DNA of 8,268 nucleotides from Rubritepida sp. (GTDB lineage: Bacteria; Pseudomonadota; Alphaproteobacteria; Acetobacterales; Acetobacteraceae), in the NCBI GenBank assembly GCA_014376425.1, contig JACMRO010000150.1, positions 1-8,268 of the forward strand, given 5' to 3'. Shown one piece after another: positions 1-8,028 of this stretch. How positions within the stretch are numbered: the first letter of the stretch is position 1; the number at the start of each line of letters is the position of its first letter. Below the pieces are notes generated by a model. The model was not told the origin of the DNA, did not search any database, and worked only from the letters and a program-made list of their open reading frames with translations. A program made the translations under genes and the position numbers.

Positions 1-329
1 AGCACCACCCGCAGCGGGTTGGGCCCGCGGCAGAGCCGCGTGGTCAGCTGCGGGTCATCGGCCGCCGCGGTTCCGCCTCCGACCACCACGGCATGGCACA
101 AGGCGCGCAGCCGGTGGGTGTGCAGCAGGTCGGCCTCGCCGCCGATCCACTGCGATGCCCCGCCTTCGGTCGCGATGCGGCCGTCCAGCGTCTGCGCCAG
201 GCGGCCCACGACCATGCAGCCATCGGGCGCGGTGGGCGGCGCCGTGATGGGCGCGAAGACCGCCAGCTGGCCGGTCGCCGGGCCGCCCGCCAGGATCGCC
301 CGCCACTCGCTGTCGTCGCCATCGTTCAT
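1..329 (-). CDS. RibD C-terminal-domain (pyrimidine reductase-like) protein, partial
   Basis: Only the first 109 residues are present; the gene runs off the left edge. From about residue 42 the protein shows the typical start of the RibD_C / dihydrofolate-reductase-like fold: GRLAQTLDGRIAT, then SQWIGG, HTHRLRAL, a VVVGGGT segment followed by ADDPQLTTR, and NPLRVVL at the edge. In riboflavin synthesis this domain reduces 5-amino-6-ribosylamino-uracil phosphate with NADPH. There is no deaminase domain in front, only a tail of about 40 residues without recognisable motifs, so this is a stand-alone reductase and may be a paralogue with another substrate. The start is well fixed because an in-frame TAG lies at 339-341, only three codons upstream of the ATG. 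The ribosome-binding site is weak. The gene follows the flagellar operon on the same strand after a 117-base gap that holds a sigma-54-like element. The fold is confident; the substrate is not known. Confidence 0.88.
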   Translation of the reverse strand, partial: MNDGDDSEWRAILAGGPATGQLAVFAPITAPPTAPDGCMVVGRLAQTLDGRIATEGGASQWIGGEADLLHTHRLRALCHAVVVGGGTAAADDPQLTTRLCRGPNPLRVV

Positions 330-358
330 GGCGGGAAGCTATGCCCGCGGAATGTGGC

Positions 359-373
359 GCAAGCTAGGTGCCA
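359..373 (-). promoter_or_regulatory. Putative sigma-54 (-24/-12) promoter upstream of the RibD-like gene
   Basis: Read on the minus strand the sequence is TGGCACC-TAGC-TTGC. Against the RpoN consensus TGGCACG-N4-TTGC it has ten of eleven defined bases, with the invariant GG and GC exactly ten bases apart. The predicted transcription start is near 347, giving a leader of about 18 bases before the ATG at 329. It lies in the gap downstream of the FlgN-like gene, outside any coding region. The match is seen directly; activity is inferred. Confidence 0.6.
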
Positions 374-446
374 GCCGCGAGCAAGCTGAACCTCCGCCCG
401 GCGGCACCTACGGCGCCATCCGCGAAGGCCAGGAGCAAGACGCTTC

Positions 447-848
447 CTAGGCCCGGGCGGACACCGCCAGGCCCCGCGCCTGGCGCAGGCTGCGCACCCG
501 CCCCAGCGCGCCGTAGCCCGGGGCCGCCGCGCGCGGCAGCGCCGCACCCGCAATGGTCTCGATGACGCGCGATTGCAGCGCGATCGCATGCTCCAGCAGC
601 TTGCGGTTCTCCGCCCCCAGCGCCTGCAACCGGGTCGCCAGGGCTGCCGTGGTGGCGCGCTGCTCGCCCGCCGCCTTCACACCGATCTTCGTGGCGGCGG
701 CGGTGGCGGCGGCAAAGGCGTCGGACGCCTGCATCTTGGCGGTGGCAAACCCGGCGGCGCGGTTGAGGTCGAGCGCGGCCAGCGCCTCATTCTCCAGCCG
801 CAGCGCTTCGGCAAGCCGGGTCCCGGCGGTGATCACGGCGTCCATCAT
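447..848 (-). CDS. FlgN-like flagellar protein (putative export chaperone)
   Basis: This 133-residue, alanine-rich protein is predicted to be almost wholly helical. Its middle part (about residues 10-95) has heptad-like spacing of Leu and Ala, as in FlgN-type chaperones that hold the hook-filament junction proteins before export. The tail (about residues 100-133) is basic and rich in Gly and Ala. Sequence identity to FlgN is not strong by eye, and the assignment rests largely on position as third gene of the flgI operon. The first ATG (848) overlaps the stop of the upstream rod-binding gene as ATGA, and an AGGAG lies eight bases before it. A second ATG directly follows at 845. The reading frame is open back to 974, but that part overlaps the neighbour and has no support as coding sequence. 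Alternatively it could be another small helical flagellar protein specific to Alphaproteobacteria. Confidence 0.62.
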   Translation of the reverse strand: MMDAVITAGTRLAEALRLENEALAALDLNRAAGFATAKMQASDAFAAATAAATKIGVKAAGEQRATTAALATRLQALGAENRKLLEHAIALQSRVIETIAGAALPRAAAPGYGALGRVRSLRQARGLAVSARA

Positions 849-1138
849 GGGCGGCTCTCCTGTTGTTGGGCTTCCTGGATGCGGAGCATGTGCCCCAGCA
901 CCATATCGCGGATACCAAGGCCGCCCGCGCGTGCCATGCGGGTGGCGTAGGCCTCGGTCATCATCGGTTGCCACTGCTCTTCCGCCGCGCCGCCGCCAAA
1001 GGCCGAGCGAGCGTTGTTGGCGGTGGCGAAGATAGGCTTGAGCATGAGGCTCAGCACCTGGCCCTCGAAGGCTTCGGCGGCCTGGCGCATGCGCGGCGTC
1101 GCGGCGGCAACCGGGGTCTGGATCGGCTGGATGGTCAT
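845..1138 (-). CDS. flgJ: Flagellar rod-binding protein, FlgJ N-terminal-domain type
   Basis: This 97-residue protein matches the rod-binding domain of FlgJ. It has the AAEAFEGQVLSLMLKPIF helix near residues 20-37, the W-PMMTEAYATRMA segment near residues 56-70, and GGLGIRDMVLGHMLR near residues 72-86. In enterobacterial FlgJ this domain caps the growing rod in the periplasm, and a second domain cuts peptidoglycan. Here the muramidase domain is absent, as is usual in Alphaproteobacteria, where such short proteins are also annotated as CheL. There is no visible signal peptide, as expected for a substrate of the flagellar export apparatus. The ATG overlaps the flgI stop by four bases (ATGA), with a GGAG five bases upstream, so translation is probably coupled to flgI. 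The next gene is joined by the same kind of overlap. Confidence 0.86.
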   Translation of the reverse strand: MTIQPIQTPVAAATPRMRQAAEAFEGQVLSLMLKPIFATANNARSAFGGGAAEEQWQPMMTEAYATRMARAGGLGIRDMVLGHMLRIQEAQQQESRP

Positions 1139-2274
1139 CGGATCTCCAATTCGGCCTGCAAGGCGCCGGCTGCCTTGATGGATTGCAGGATGTTGATCAG
1201 GTCGCGCGGCCCCACCCCCAGCGAGTTCAGCCCACGCACCAGCTCCTGCAGGGTGACGCCGGTGCGCAGCACGCCCAGCCGGCGTTCGGCCTGGTCGTCG
1301 ATCTCGATCTGGGTGCGGGGGGTGACCACCGTCTCGCCGTTCCCCAGCGGGTTGGGCTGGCTGACCTGGGGCGTCTCGGTGATGCGGATGGTGAGGTTGC
1401 CCTGCGCGATCGCCACTGTGGAGACGCGGACATTGGCGCCCATGACGATGGTGCCCGACGCCTCCTCGATCACCACGCGCGCCACCTGGTCGGGCTCGAC
1501 GCGTAGCTGCTCGATGTCGGTCAGCAGGGAGACAGGGTCGCGGCCGCGCAGCGCCAGCAGAACGGTGCGCGGGTCGGTGGCGCGGGCCGTGCCCTCGCCC
1601 GCCGCACGATTGATGGCCTGGGCCATGCGCCGCGCGGTGGTGAGGTCGGGGTTGCGCAGCGACAGGCGCATCTGCTCGCGCCCGGCGAGTGCGAAGGGCA
1701 CCCCGCGCTCGACGATGGCGCCCGACGAGATGCGCGCCGAGGTCGGCACGCCGCGGTTGATCGAGGCGCCGGCGCCGCGGGCCGCGATCGCGCCGGTCGT
1801 TACCGAGCCCTGTGCCACGGCATAGACCTCGCCATCCGCGCCCAGCAGCGGCGAGACCAGCAAGGTGCCGCCGGTAAGATTGGTGGCGTCCGCCAGCGCG
1901 CTGACCGACACGTCGATGCGGCTGCCGGGCTGGGCGAAGGCCGGCAGGTTGGCGGTGACCATGACGGCGGCGATGTTGCGGGTCTCCAGCCGCGCCTCGT
2001 TGTCGCGGGTGTTGACGCCCAGGCGTTCAAGCATGCCGATCAGCGACTGGCGGGTGAAGATCGCGGTGCGCAGCCGGTCGCCGGTGCCGTTCAGGCCGAC
2101 GACCAGGCCGTAGCCGACGAGCTGGTTGTCGCGCACGCCCTCGATGTCGGCGATGTCCTTGATCCGCACCGTCTGGGCATCCGCGGTGGAGCTGCCGAAA
2201 CCGATCGCGGCGCCGGCCAGCATGCCCAGCGCGACGAGCATCTTCGTGAAGCGGCAAGAATTTCCCTGCACCAT
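1135..2274 (-). CDS. flgI: Flagellar P-ring protein FlgI
   Basis: FlgI forms the ring that guides the flagellar rod through the peptidoglycan layer. It is exported by Sec to the periplasm. The conserved blocks are clear: RIKDIADIEGVRDNQLVGYG, then VVGLNGTGD, ETRNIAAVMVTANLPAF, SALADATNLTGGTLLVSPL, AVAQGS, and at the end GPRDLINILQSIKAAGALQA. From the ATG at 2274 the protein has 379 residues. It begins with a basic N-region (R8, K11), a hydrophobic stretch (about residues 12-27) and an ADA-Q cleavage site after residue 33, leaving about 346 mature residues, close to the mature E. coli protein. A second in-frame ATG at 2241 would still give a usable signal peptide. I prefer 2274 because a GGA lies eight bases upstream, while 2241 has no ribosome-binding site. 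The open frame reaches back to 2871, but the predicted transcription start near 2335 rules that extension out. It is the first gene of a three-gene operon with four-base overlaps. Confidence 0.96.
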   Translation of the reverse strand: MVQGNSCRFTKMLVALGMLAGAAIGFGSSTADAQTVRIKDIADIEGVRDNQLVGYGLVVGLNGTGDRLRTAIFTRQSLIGMLERLGVNTRDNEARLETRNIAAVMVTANLPAFAQPGSRIDVSVSALADATNLTGGTLLVSPLLGADGEVYAVAQGSVTTGAIAARGAGASINRGVPTSARISSGAIVERGVPFALAGREQMRLSLRNPDLTTARRMAQAINRAAGEGTARATDPRTVLLALRGRDPVSLLTDIEQLRVEPDQVARVVIEEASGTIVMGANVRVSTVAIAQGNLTIRITETPQVSQPNPLGNGETVVTPRTQIEIDDQAERRLGVLRTGVTLQELVRGLNSLGVGPRDLINILQSIKAAGALQAELEIR

Positions 2275-2346
2275 CGATCCATTCCAGCCGCACGGCACTT
2301 CCTGCCCGGATGGGCGGGACGAGGCGGTGCGGGTGGGGCAGGCAGC

Positions 2347-2361
2347 GCAAGCCGCGTGCCA
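2347..2361 (-). promoter_or_regulatory. Sigma-54 (-24/-12) promoter of the flgI operon
   Basis: On the minus strand the sequence reads TGGCACG-CGGC-TTGC, which matches all eleven defined bases of the RpoN consensus with correct GG-N10-GC spacing. The expected transcription start is near 2335, about 60 bases before the flgI ATG. The element lies just ahead of the fliX ribosome-binding site on the other strand, so it falls inside the probable fliX leader. Sigma-54 control of late basal-body genes, with FlbD as activator and FliX as its modulator, is established in Caulobacter. I did not recognise an FlbD-binding site with confidence. Confidence 0.85.
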
Positions 2362-2369
2362 TTTCAGTG

Positions 2370-2375
2370 AGGAGG
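2370..2375 (+). promoter_or_regulatory. Ribosome-binding site deciding the fliX start
   Basis: A perfect AGGAGG ends seven bases before the ATG at 2383 but only one base before the ATG at 2377. The spacing therefore favours 2383 as the true start. Confidence 0.75.
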
Positions 2376-2382
2376 GATGACG

Positions 2383-2787
2383 ATGCGAATTGGTACGAAT
2401 GGTTGGCCGCTGGCCACGACCGCGCAGCTGGCGCCGCGGTCGGACCAGGCTTTCCGGCTTCGGCCGCGGGCGGCGGCGACGGCCTGCCCCGCCGCGGCGC
2501 TGCCGGCCGGGCTGCTGGCGCTGAACGCCACCATGCCATCGGCGCGCGATGCGGTGGCGCGCCGCCGCGGCCGGGCCATGCTGGGTGGGCTCGACACGCT
2601 GCAGCGGGCCATGTTGGGCGGCGGCCCGGAAGGCCCGGCGCTTCGCAGCTTGGCCGGGCTGGTCGAGGGCGAGGATGGCGAGGATGCGGAGATCGCGGAG
2701 GCGATGCGGGCCCTGGCGCTGCGGGCTCGCATCGAGCTGGTGCGACGCGAACGCGACCAGGACAGATCCGTTACGACACCAAGATGA
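2383..2787 (+). CDS. fliX: Flagellar assembly regulator FliX
   Basis: This 134-residue protein resembles the FliX family of Alphaproteobacteria. It opens with MRIGTNG and has a loose, Pro/Ala/Arg-rich first third. A helical C-terminal part follows: RRRGRAMLGGLDTLQRAMLGG near residues 60-80, then the acidic VEGEDGEDAEIAEAM and LALRARIELVRRE at about residues 110-123. In Caulobacter, FliX binds the sigma-54 activator FlbD and links basal-body assembly to late flagellar gene expression. Position supports the call, since fliX is divergent from flgI in that organism as here. An ATG at 2377 in the same frame would add two residues, but it sits too close to the AGGAGG. No clear promoter for fliX is visible in the short, very GC-rich divergent region. 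dksA follows on the same strand after 155 bases. Confidence 0.84.
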   Translation: MRIGTNGWPLATTAQLAPRSDQAFRLRPRAAATACPAAALPAGLLALNATMPSARDAVARRRGRAMLGGLDTLQRAMLGGGPEGPALRSLAGLVEGEDGEDAEIAEAMRALALRARIELVRRERDQDRSVTTPR

Positions 2788-2853
2788 TTGCGCCGCGGGA
2801 CCCGCTGGCTTCGTGATCATTGCGCGAATCTTCGCGTCCGGGCAGCTAAGCCC

Positions 2854-2882
2854 TTGGCGGAGCTCAACCATCTCCGTATGGT
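2854..2882 (+). promoter_or_regulatory. Candidate housekeeping promoter for dksA
   Basis: TTGGCG (2854-2859) and TATGGT (2877-2882) are separated by 17 bases. They match the -35 and -10 consensus in three and four of six positions. Transcription would begin near 2889, leaving a leader of about 54 bases before dksA. This fits a typical alphaproteobacterial sigma-70 promoter but is a moderate match only. Confidence 0.4.
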
Positions 2883-2942
2883 GCGGCCGCCGAGAAAGAC
2901 TGGCGCGGGGCCGGGCCTTTTAGGGCGAGGGACGAATTTTCC

Positions 2943-3359
2943 ATGCTGGTGACAATCCCGAACGACTATCGTCCGATAGAAGACGAAGACTTCATGAACA
3001 CCCAGCAGATGGAGTATTTTCGCCAGAAGCTGCTGCGCTGGCAGCGCGAACTGCTGCGTGAGGCGGGCGAGACGTTGAGCAGCCTGTCGGCCGGCGGAAT
3101 TTCAGAAGCGGACATGACGGACCGGGCGAGTGTCGAGACCGACCGCGCGCTGGAACTCCGCACCCGCGACCGGGCCCGCAAGCTGATCAGCAAGATCGAC
3201 CAGGCGGTGGAGCGGATCGAGAACGGCAGCTACGGCTATTGCGAAGAGACCGGCGAGCCGATCGGCCTGCGCCGGCTGGAGGCGCGGCCCATCGCCACCC
3301 TGACGATCGAAGCGCAGGAACGCCATGAGCGGATGGAGCGGGTGCACCGCGACGACTAG
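2943..3359 (+). CDS. dksA: DksA-type RNA polymerase-binding transcription factor
   Basis: DksA enters the RNA polymerase secondary channel and, with ppGpp, adjusts transcription during starvation. This 138-residue protein aligns along its length with E. coli DksA. The coiled coil runs roughly over residues 20-95, and its tip has DMTDRA (57-62), which keeps the functional Asp and Ala (E. coli D74 and A76) as D60 and A62. The motif ELRTRDR and the C-terminal RRLEARPIATL are typical. The zinc-finger region has only one of four cysteines: C100 remains, while the other three positions are T103, T121 and A124. This single-cysteine form is common among alphaproteobacterial DksA proteins as I remember them. 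A GAGGGA lies about ten bases before the ATG; M18 is a less likely start. The gene lies between fliX and the convergent ccmA, with which it shares its stop-codon bases. Confidence 0.95.
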   Translation: MLVTIPNDYRPIEDEDFMNTQQMEYFRQKLLRWQRELLREAGETLSSLSAGGISEADMTDRASVETDRALELRTRDRARKLISKIDQAVERIENGSYGYCEETGEPIGLRRLEARPIATLTIEAQERHERMERVHRDD

Positions 3360-3949
3360 CCCAATGTGACGCTCGCCGCATCGGGCAGCGGCAGTGGCAG
3401 ATGGGTGGCGGCCAGCACGATTCCGCCGCGCGCCCTGTGCGCGGCCAGCATTGCGCCGAAACGCGCCACCGACGCGGCGTCCAGGCCCAGCGTCGGCCCG
3501 TCCAGCAGCCACAGCGCGGCAGGGGCGAGGGCCAGGCGGGCCAGCGCCAGACGACGCTTCTGGCCGGCCGACAGCACCCGGGCGGGCAGTTCGGCCAGCG
3601 CCGACAGGCCCATCGCGTCCAGTGCGGGCGCTACCTCACCACCGCCCAGCGCGGCCTGGAAGGCAAGATTTTCGGCGACCGTCAGCGACGCCTTCAACCC
3701 TTCCTGATGGCCCAGATAGCGCAGCCGGCGGCCATGCGCGGAAGGCTCGCGCGCGATGTCCTCGCCGCCCCATAGCACCAGTCCCTCGGCCGCCGGCAAC
3801 AGCCCGGCCAGCACCCGCAGCAGGGATGATTTACCGGAGCCGTTGGGCCCCAGCAGCAGCGCCGCCGACCCCGCCCCCAGCGTGAAGGACAGCCCGGCGA
3901 AAACCAGCCGTTCGGCGCGCCAGCAAGCCAGATCACGCGCTTCCAGCAT
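3356..3949 (-). CDS. ccmA: Heme exporter ATP-binding protein CcmA, Walker B Glu replaced by Gly
   Basis: CcmA is the ATPase of the CcmABCD complex that releases heme-loaded CcmE for cytochrome c maturation at the inner membrane. This 197-residue protein has the usual CcmA length. It has Walker A GPNGSGKS (34-41), a Q-loop at Q82, the CcmA-style signature LSAGQKRRLALARLALAP (126-143), the Walker B segment LWLLDGPTLGLD (146-157) and the switch His at H183. At residue 151 (bases 3497-3499) the codon is GGG for Gly where almost all ABC ATPases have the catalytic Glu; one base change from GAG would explain it. I chose the ATG at 3949 because the family begins with a short strand at this point. The frame stays open to 4072, but that part is basic and does not resemble CcmA. 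ccmB does not follow: the gene meets dksA tail to tail. It is divergent from acnA. Confidence 0.92.
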   Translation of the reverse strand: MLEARDLACWRAERLVFAGLSFTLGAGSAALLLGPNGSGKSSLLRVLAGLLPAAEGLVLWGGEDIAREPSAHGRRLRYLGHQEGLKASLTVAENLAFQAALGGGEVAPALDAMGLSALAELPARVLSAGQKRRLALARLALAPAALWLLDGPTLGLDAASVARFGAMLAAHRARGGIVLAATHLPLPLPDAASVTLG

Positions 3950-4032
3950 CGTCAGCCCACCGCCTGCTGCGCGCGGCAGGCCGGCCTCATCGCCGCGATG
4001 TCCATACAGCCATCTCCATCCCCGCCGAACCC

Positions 4033-4061
4033 TTGGACCCCTGGCGCGTCCATGCTTTAAC
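4033..4061 (+). promoter_or_regulatory. Candidate housekeeping promoter for acnA
   Basis: TTGGAC (4033-4038) and TTTAAC (4056-4061) lie 17 bases apart, matching three and four of six consensus positions. Transcription would begin near 4068, about 25 bases before the acnA ATG. The AT-rich -10 stands out in the local GC-rich sequence. An in-frame ATG at 4033 overlaps the -35 and so would not be in this transcript. Confidence 0.42.
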
Positions 4062-4092
4062 CGCGCCGACAAGGCAAAGGAACCCGCTTAAG

Positions 4093-6785
<2,693 letters not shown>

Positions 6786-6789
<4 letters not shown>

Positions 6790-7115
6790 CGGAACCGCGC
6801 CTCGACAGTTTCGAGGCGTTCTGGCCGCACTACCTGCGCGAACATGCGCGGCCCGCGACAAGGGTGGCGCATGTGGCGGGGAGCTGGGCGGCGCTGGCCG
6901 TGCTGCTCGCCGGCCTTGCCTTGGGGTGGTGGTGGCTGCTGCCGGTGGCGCTGGTGATGGGCTATGGCGCGGCCTGGCTGTCGCATCTTCTCATCGAGCG
7001 GAACCGGCCGGCGACTTTCACCTATCCGCTATGGTCGCTGCGCGGGGATATGCAGATGGCCTGGATGGCCGCGACGGGGCGGTTGGGGGCGGAGCTGCGG
7101 CGGGCGGGACTTTGA
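6786..7115 (+). CDS. Mpo1-like (DUF962) small membrane protein
   Basis: This 109-residue protein carries the features of the DUF962/Mpo1 family: FEAFWPHYLREHARPATRVAH at residues 9-29, a hydrophobic pair of segments (about residues 34-66), then SHLLIERNRPATF (66-78) and YPLWSLRGD. The conserved histidines H20, H29 and H67 are present. Yeast Mpo1 is an Fe(II)-dependent dioxygenase in the alpha-oxidation of 2-hydroxy fatty acids. What bacterial members do is, as far as I know, unsettled. It probably sits in the inner membrane with two spans. I chose the GTG at 6786, because it overlaps the acnA stop as GTGA and the family motif begins a few residues later. The only other upstream start is an ATG at 6699, deep inside acnA. 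Translation is likely coupled to acnA. Confidence 0.83.
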
Positions 7116-7140
7116 TCGCCGGCGGCACCGCAGGACGCGT

Positions 7141-7165
7141 GGCGGCGGATATCAGCCGCCGTTTT
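7141..7165 (+). terminator. Probable intrinsic terminator of the acnA operon
   Basis: A perfect six-base-pair GC stem (GGCGGC at 7141-7146, GCCGCC at 7155-7160) encloses an eight-base loop containing GATATC and is followed by GTTTT. It lies 25 bases after the stop of the Mpo1-like gene. The T-run is short and lies on the plus side only, so it would act mainly on the acnA transcript and not on the converging minus-strand operon. Confidence 0.55.
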
Positions 7166-7176
7166 GCCGCTGGGCC

Positions 7177-8028
7177 TCATCCGAAGTTCGCCTCCACCTG
7201 CCCGCACAGCGCACCCTGGCCATTGGCGATCCATGCCCGGACAACCCCATCCACCGGCGCATGGCCGGCCAGCGTGATCGTATCATTCACATGGATGGGC
7301 CGCGTCAGTCGCGCCGTGAACCCGCGCAGTACCCCCGGCGTGTGCCCCACCACGGCATCCAGCAGCAGCTGCATCGTCAGCCCGCCATTCTGCACCACGT
7401 CAGGGTAGCCTTCCTCGTCGCGCGTGTAGTCCGCGTCGTAATGGATGCGATGCGCATTCCAGGTCACCGCGGAGTAGCGGAACAGCAGCGAGGATGGGAG
7501 ATGCCTCACCACGCTCCAGGCCGGGTCAGCCGGTGCCGGCACTGGCACGTTGACGGTGCTTTTTTCGCCCGGCCGCACCGCTTCCCGATACACCGCGTCG
7601 AACTCGTCCACCGCCAGCACGTCGTCGCCGCGGCGGATGGTGTGGCGCATGGTCAGCACGGTGATGAAGCCGGTGCGTGCCTGCTTGGGCTCGATCGCGG
7701 CAACCTCGATGGTCTTGCTGAGCATCTCGCCGACACGCATCGGGCCGTGCAGGGTCACGCGCCGCCCCGCACCCATCCGGCGCGGCAGCGGGATGGGTGG
7801 CAGCAGGATGCCCGGTGCCGGGTGCCCATCCGGCCCGAGGTCCGACTGCCGCGCGGCCTCGGTGAAGTACATGGCGAACCAGTGGCTGGGCAGTTCATCG
7901 CCGGGGCGAAAGCCCATCGGGTCGAGATCCAGCATGGCGGCGATGCGGCGGGTCAGCCCCAGGCCCACATCCTCCTCCAGCACCCGTGTGCGGCCGATCC
8001 AGGATTGCAATTCGTCCGAGAGCATCAT
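7177..8028 (-). CDS. HTD2/MaoC-type acyl-CoA hydratase (dehydratase) family protein
   Basis: This 283-residue protein has the two-hot-dog layout of the HTD2 family, which includes mesaconyl-C4-CoA hydratase and related acyl-CoA hydratases. The N-terminal half (about residues 5-150) resembles FAS1-like/MaoC N domains, with SHWFAMYF and a central LPRRMGAGRRVTLHGPMRVG. The C-terminal half carries the active-site segment FRYSAVTWNAHRIHYDADY (183-201), with N191, H193 and H196. In this family Thr stands where R-hydratases have the catalytic Asp of GDxNPLH. After it, GYPDVVQNGGL (207-217) replaces the common GYPGLVVHGPL, changing His to Asn. It would hydrate a branched or dicarboxylic enoyl-CoA in the cytoplasm; the substrate cannot be told from sequence. 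The ATG at 8028 overlaps the upstream stop as ATGA. A second ATG follows at 8025, and one at 8067 lies within the neighbour. Confidence 0.8.
   Translation of the reverse strand: MMLSDELQSWIGRTRVLEEDVGLGLTRRIAAMLDLDPMGFRPGDELPSHWFAMYFTEAARQSDLGPDGHPAPGILLPPIPLPRRMGAGRRVTLHGPMRVGEMLSKTIEVAAIEPKQARTGFITVLTMRHTIRRGDDVLAVDEFDAVYREAVRPGEKSTVNVPVPAPADPAWSVVRHLPSSLLFRYSAVTWNAHRIHYDADYTRDEEGYPDVVQNGGLTMQLLLDAVVGHTPGVLRGFTARLTRPIHVNDTITLAGHAPVDGVVRAWIANGQGALCGQVEANFG

Noticed and set aside
863..1825. Open frame of 320 codons on the plus strand opposite flgI and flgJ
   Set aside because: No recognisable motifs, and both opposite genes are well supported by family matches.
2310..2345. Weak GG-N10-GC matches on the plus strand as a possible sigma-54 promoter for fliX
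   Set aside because: Apart from the GG and GC only a few consensus bases match, which is easily reached by chance in this GC-rich stretch.
2275..2871. N-terminal extension of the flgI frame to 2871
   Set aside because: It covers fliX in antisense, has no homology to FlgI, precedes a good signal peptide and lies upstream of the predicted sigma-54 transcription start.
2884..2920. GC-rich stretch followed by TTTT before dksA as a possible fliX terminator
   Set aside because: The halves do not pair into a clean stem, and it lies downstream of the candidate dksA promoter, where a terminator would block dksA.
3962..3981. Six-base-pair inverted repeat (GCCTGC/GCAGGC) upstream of ccmA
   Set aside because: No T-run follows on either strand and such short GC repeats are frequent here by chance. 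I see no regulatory role.
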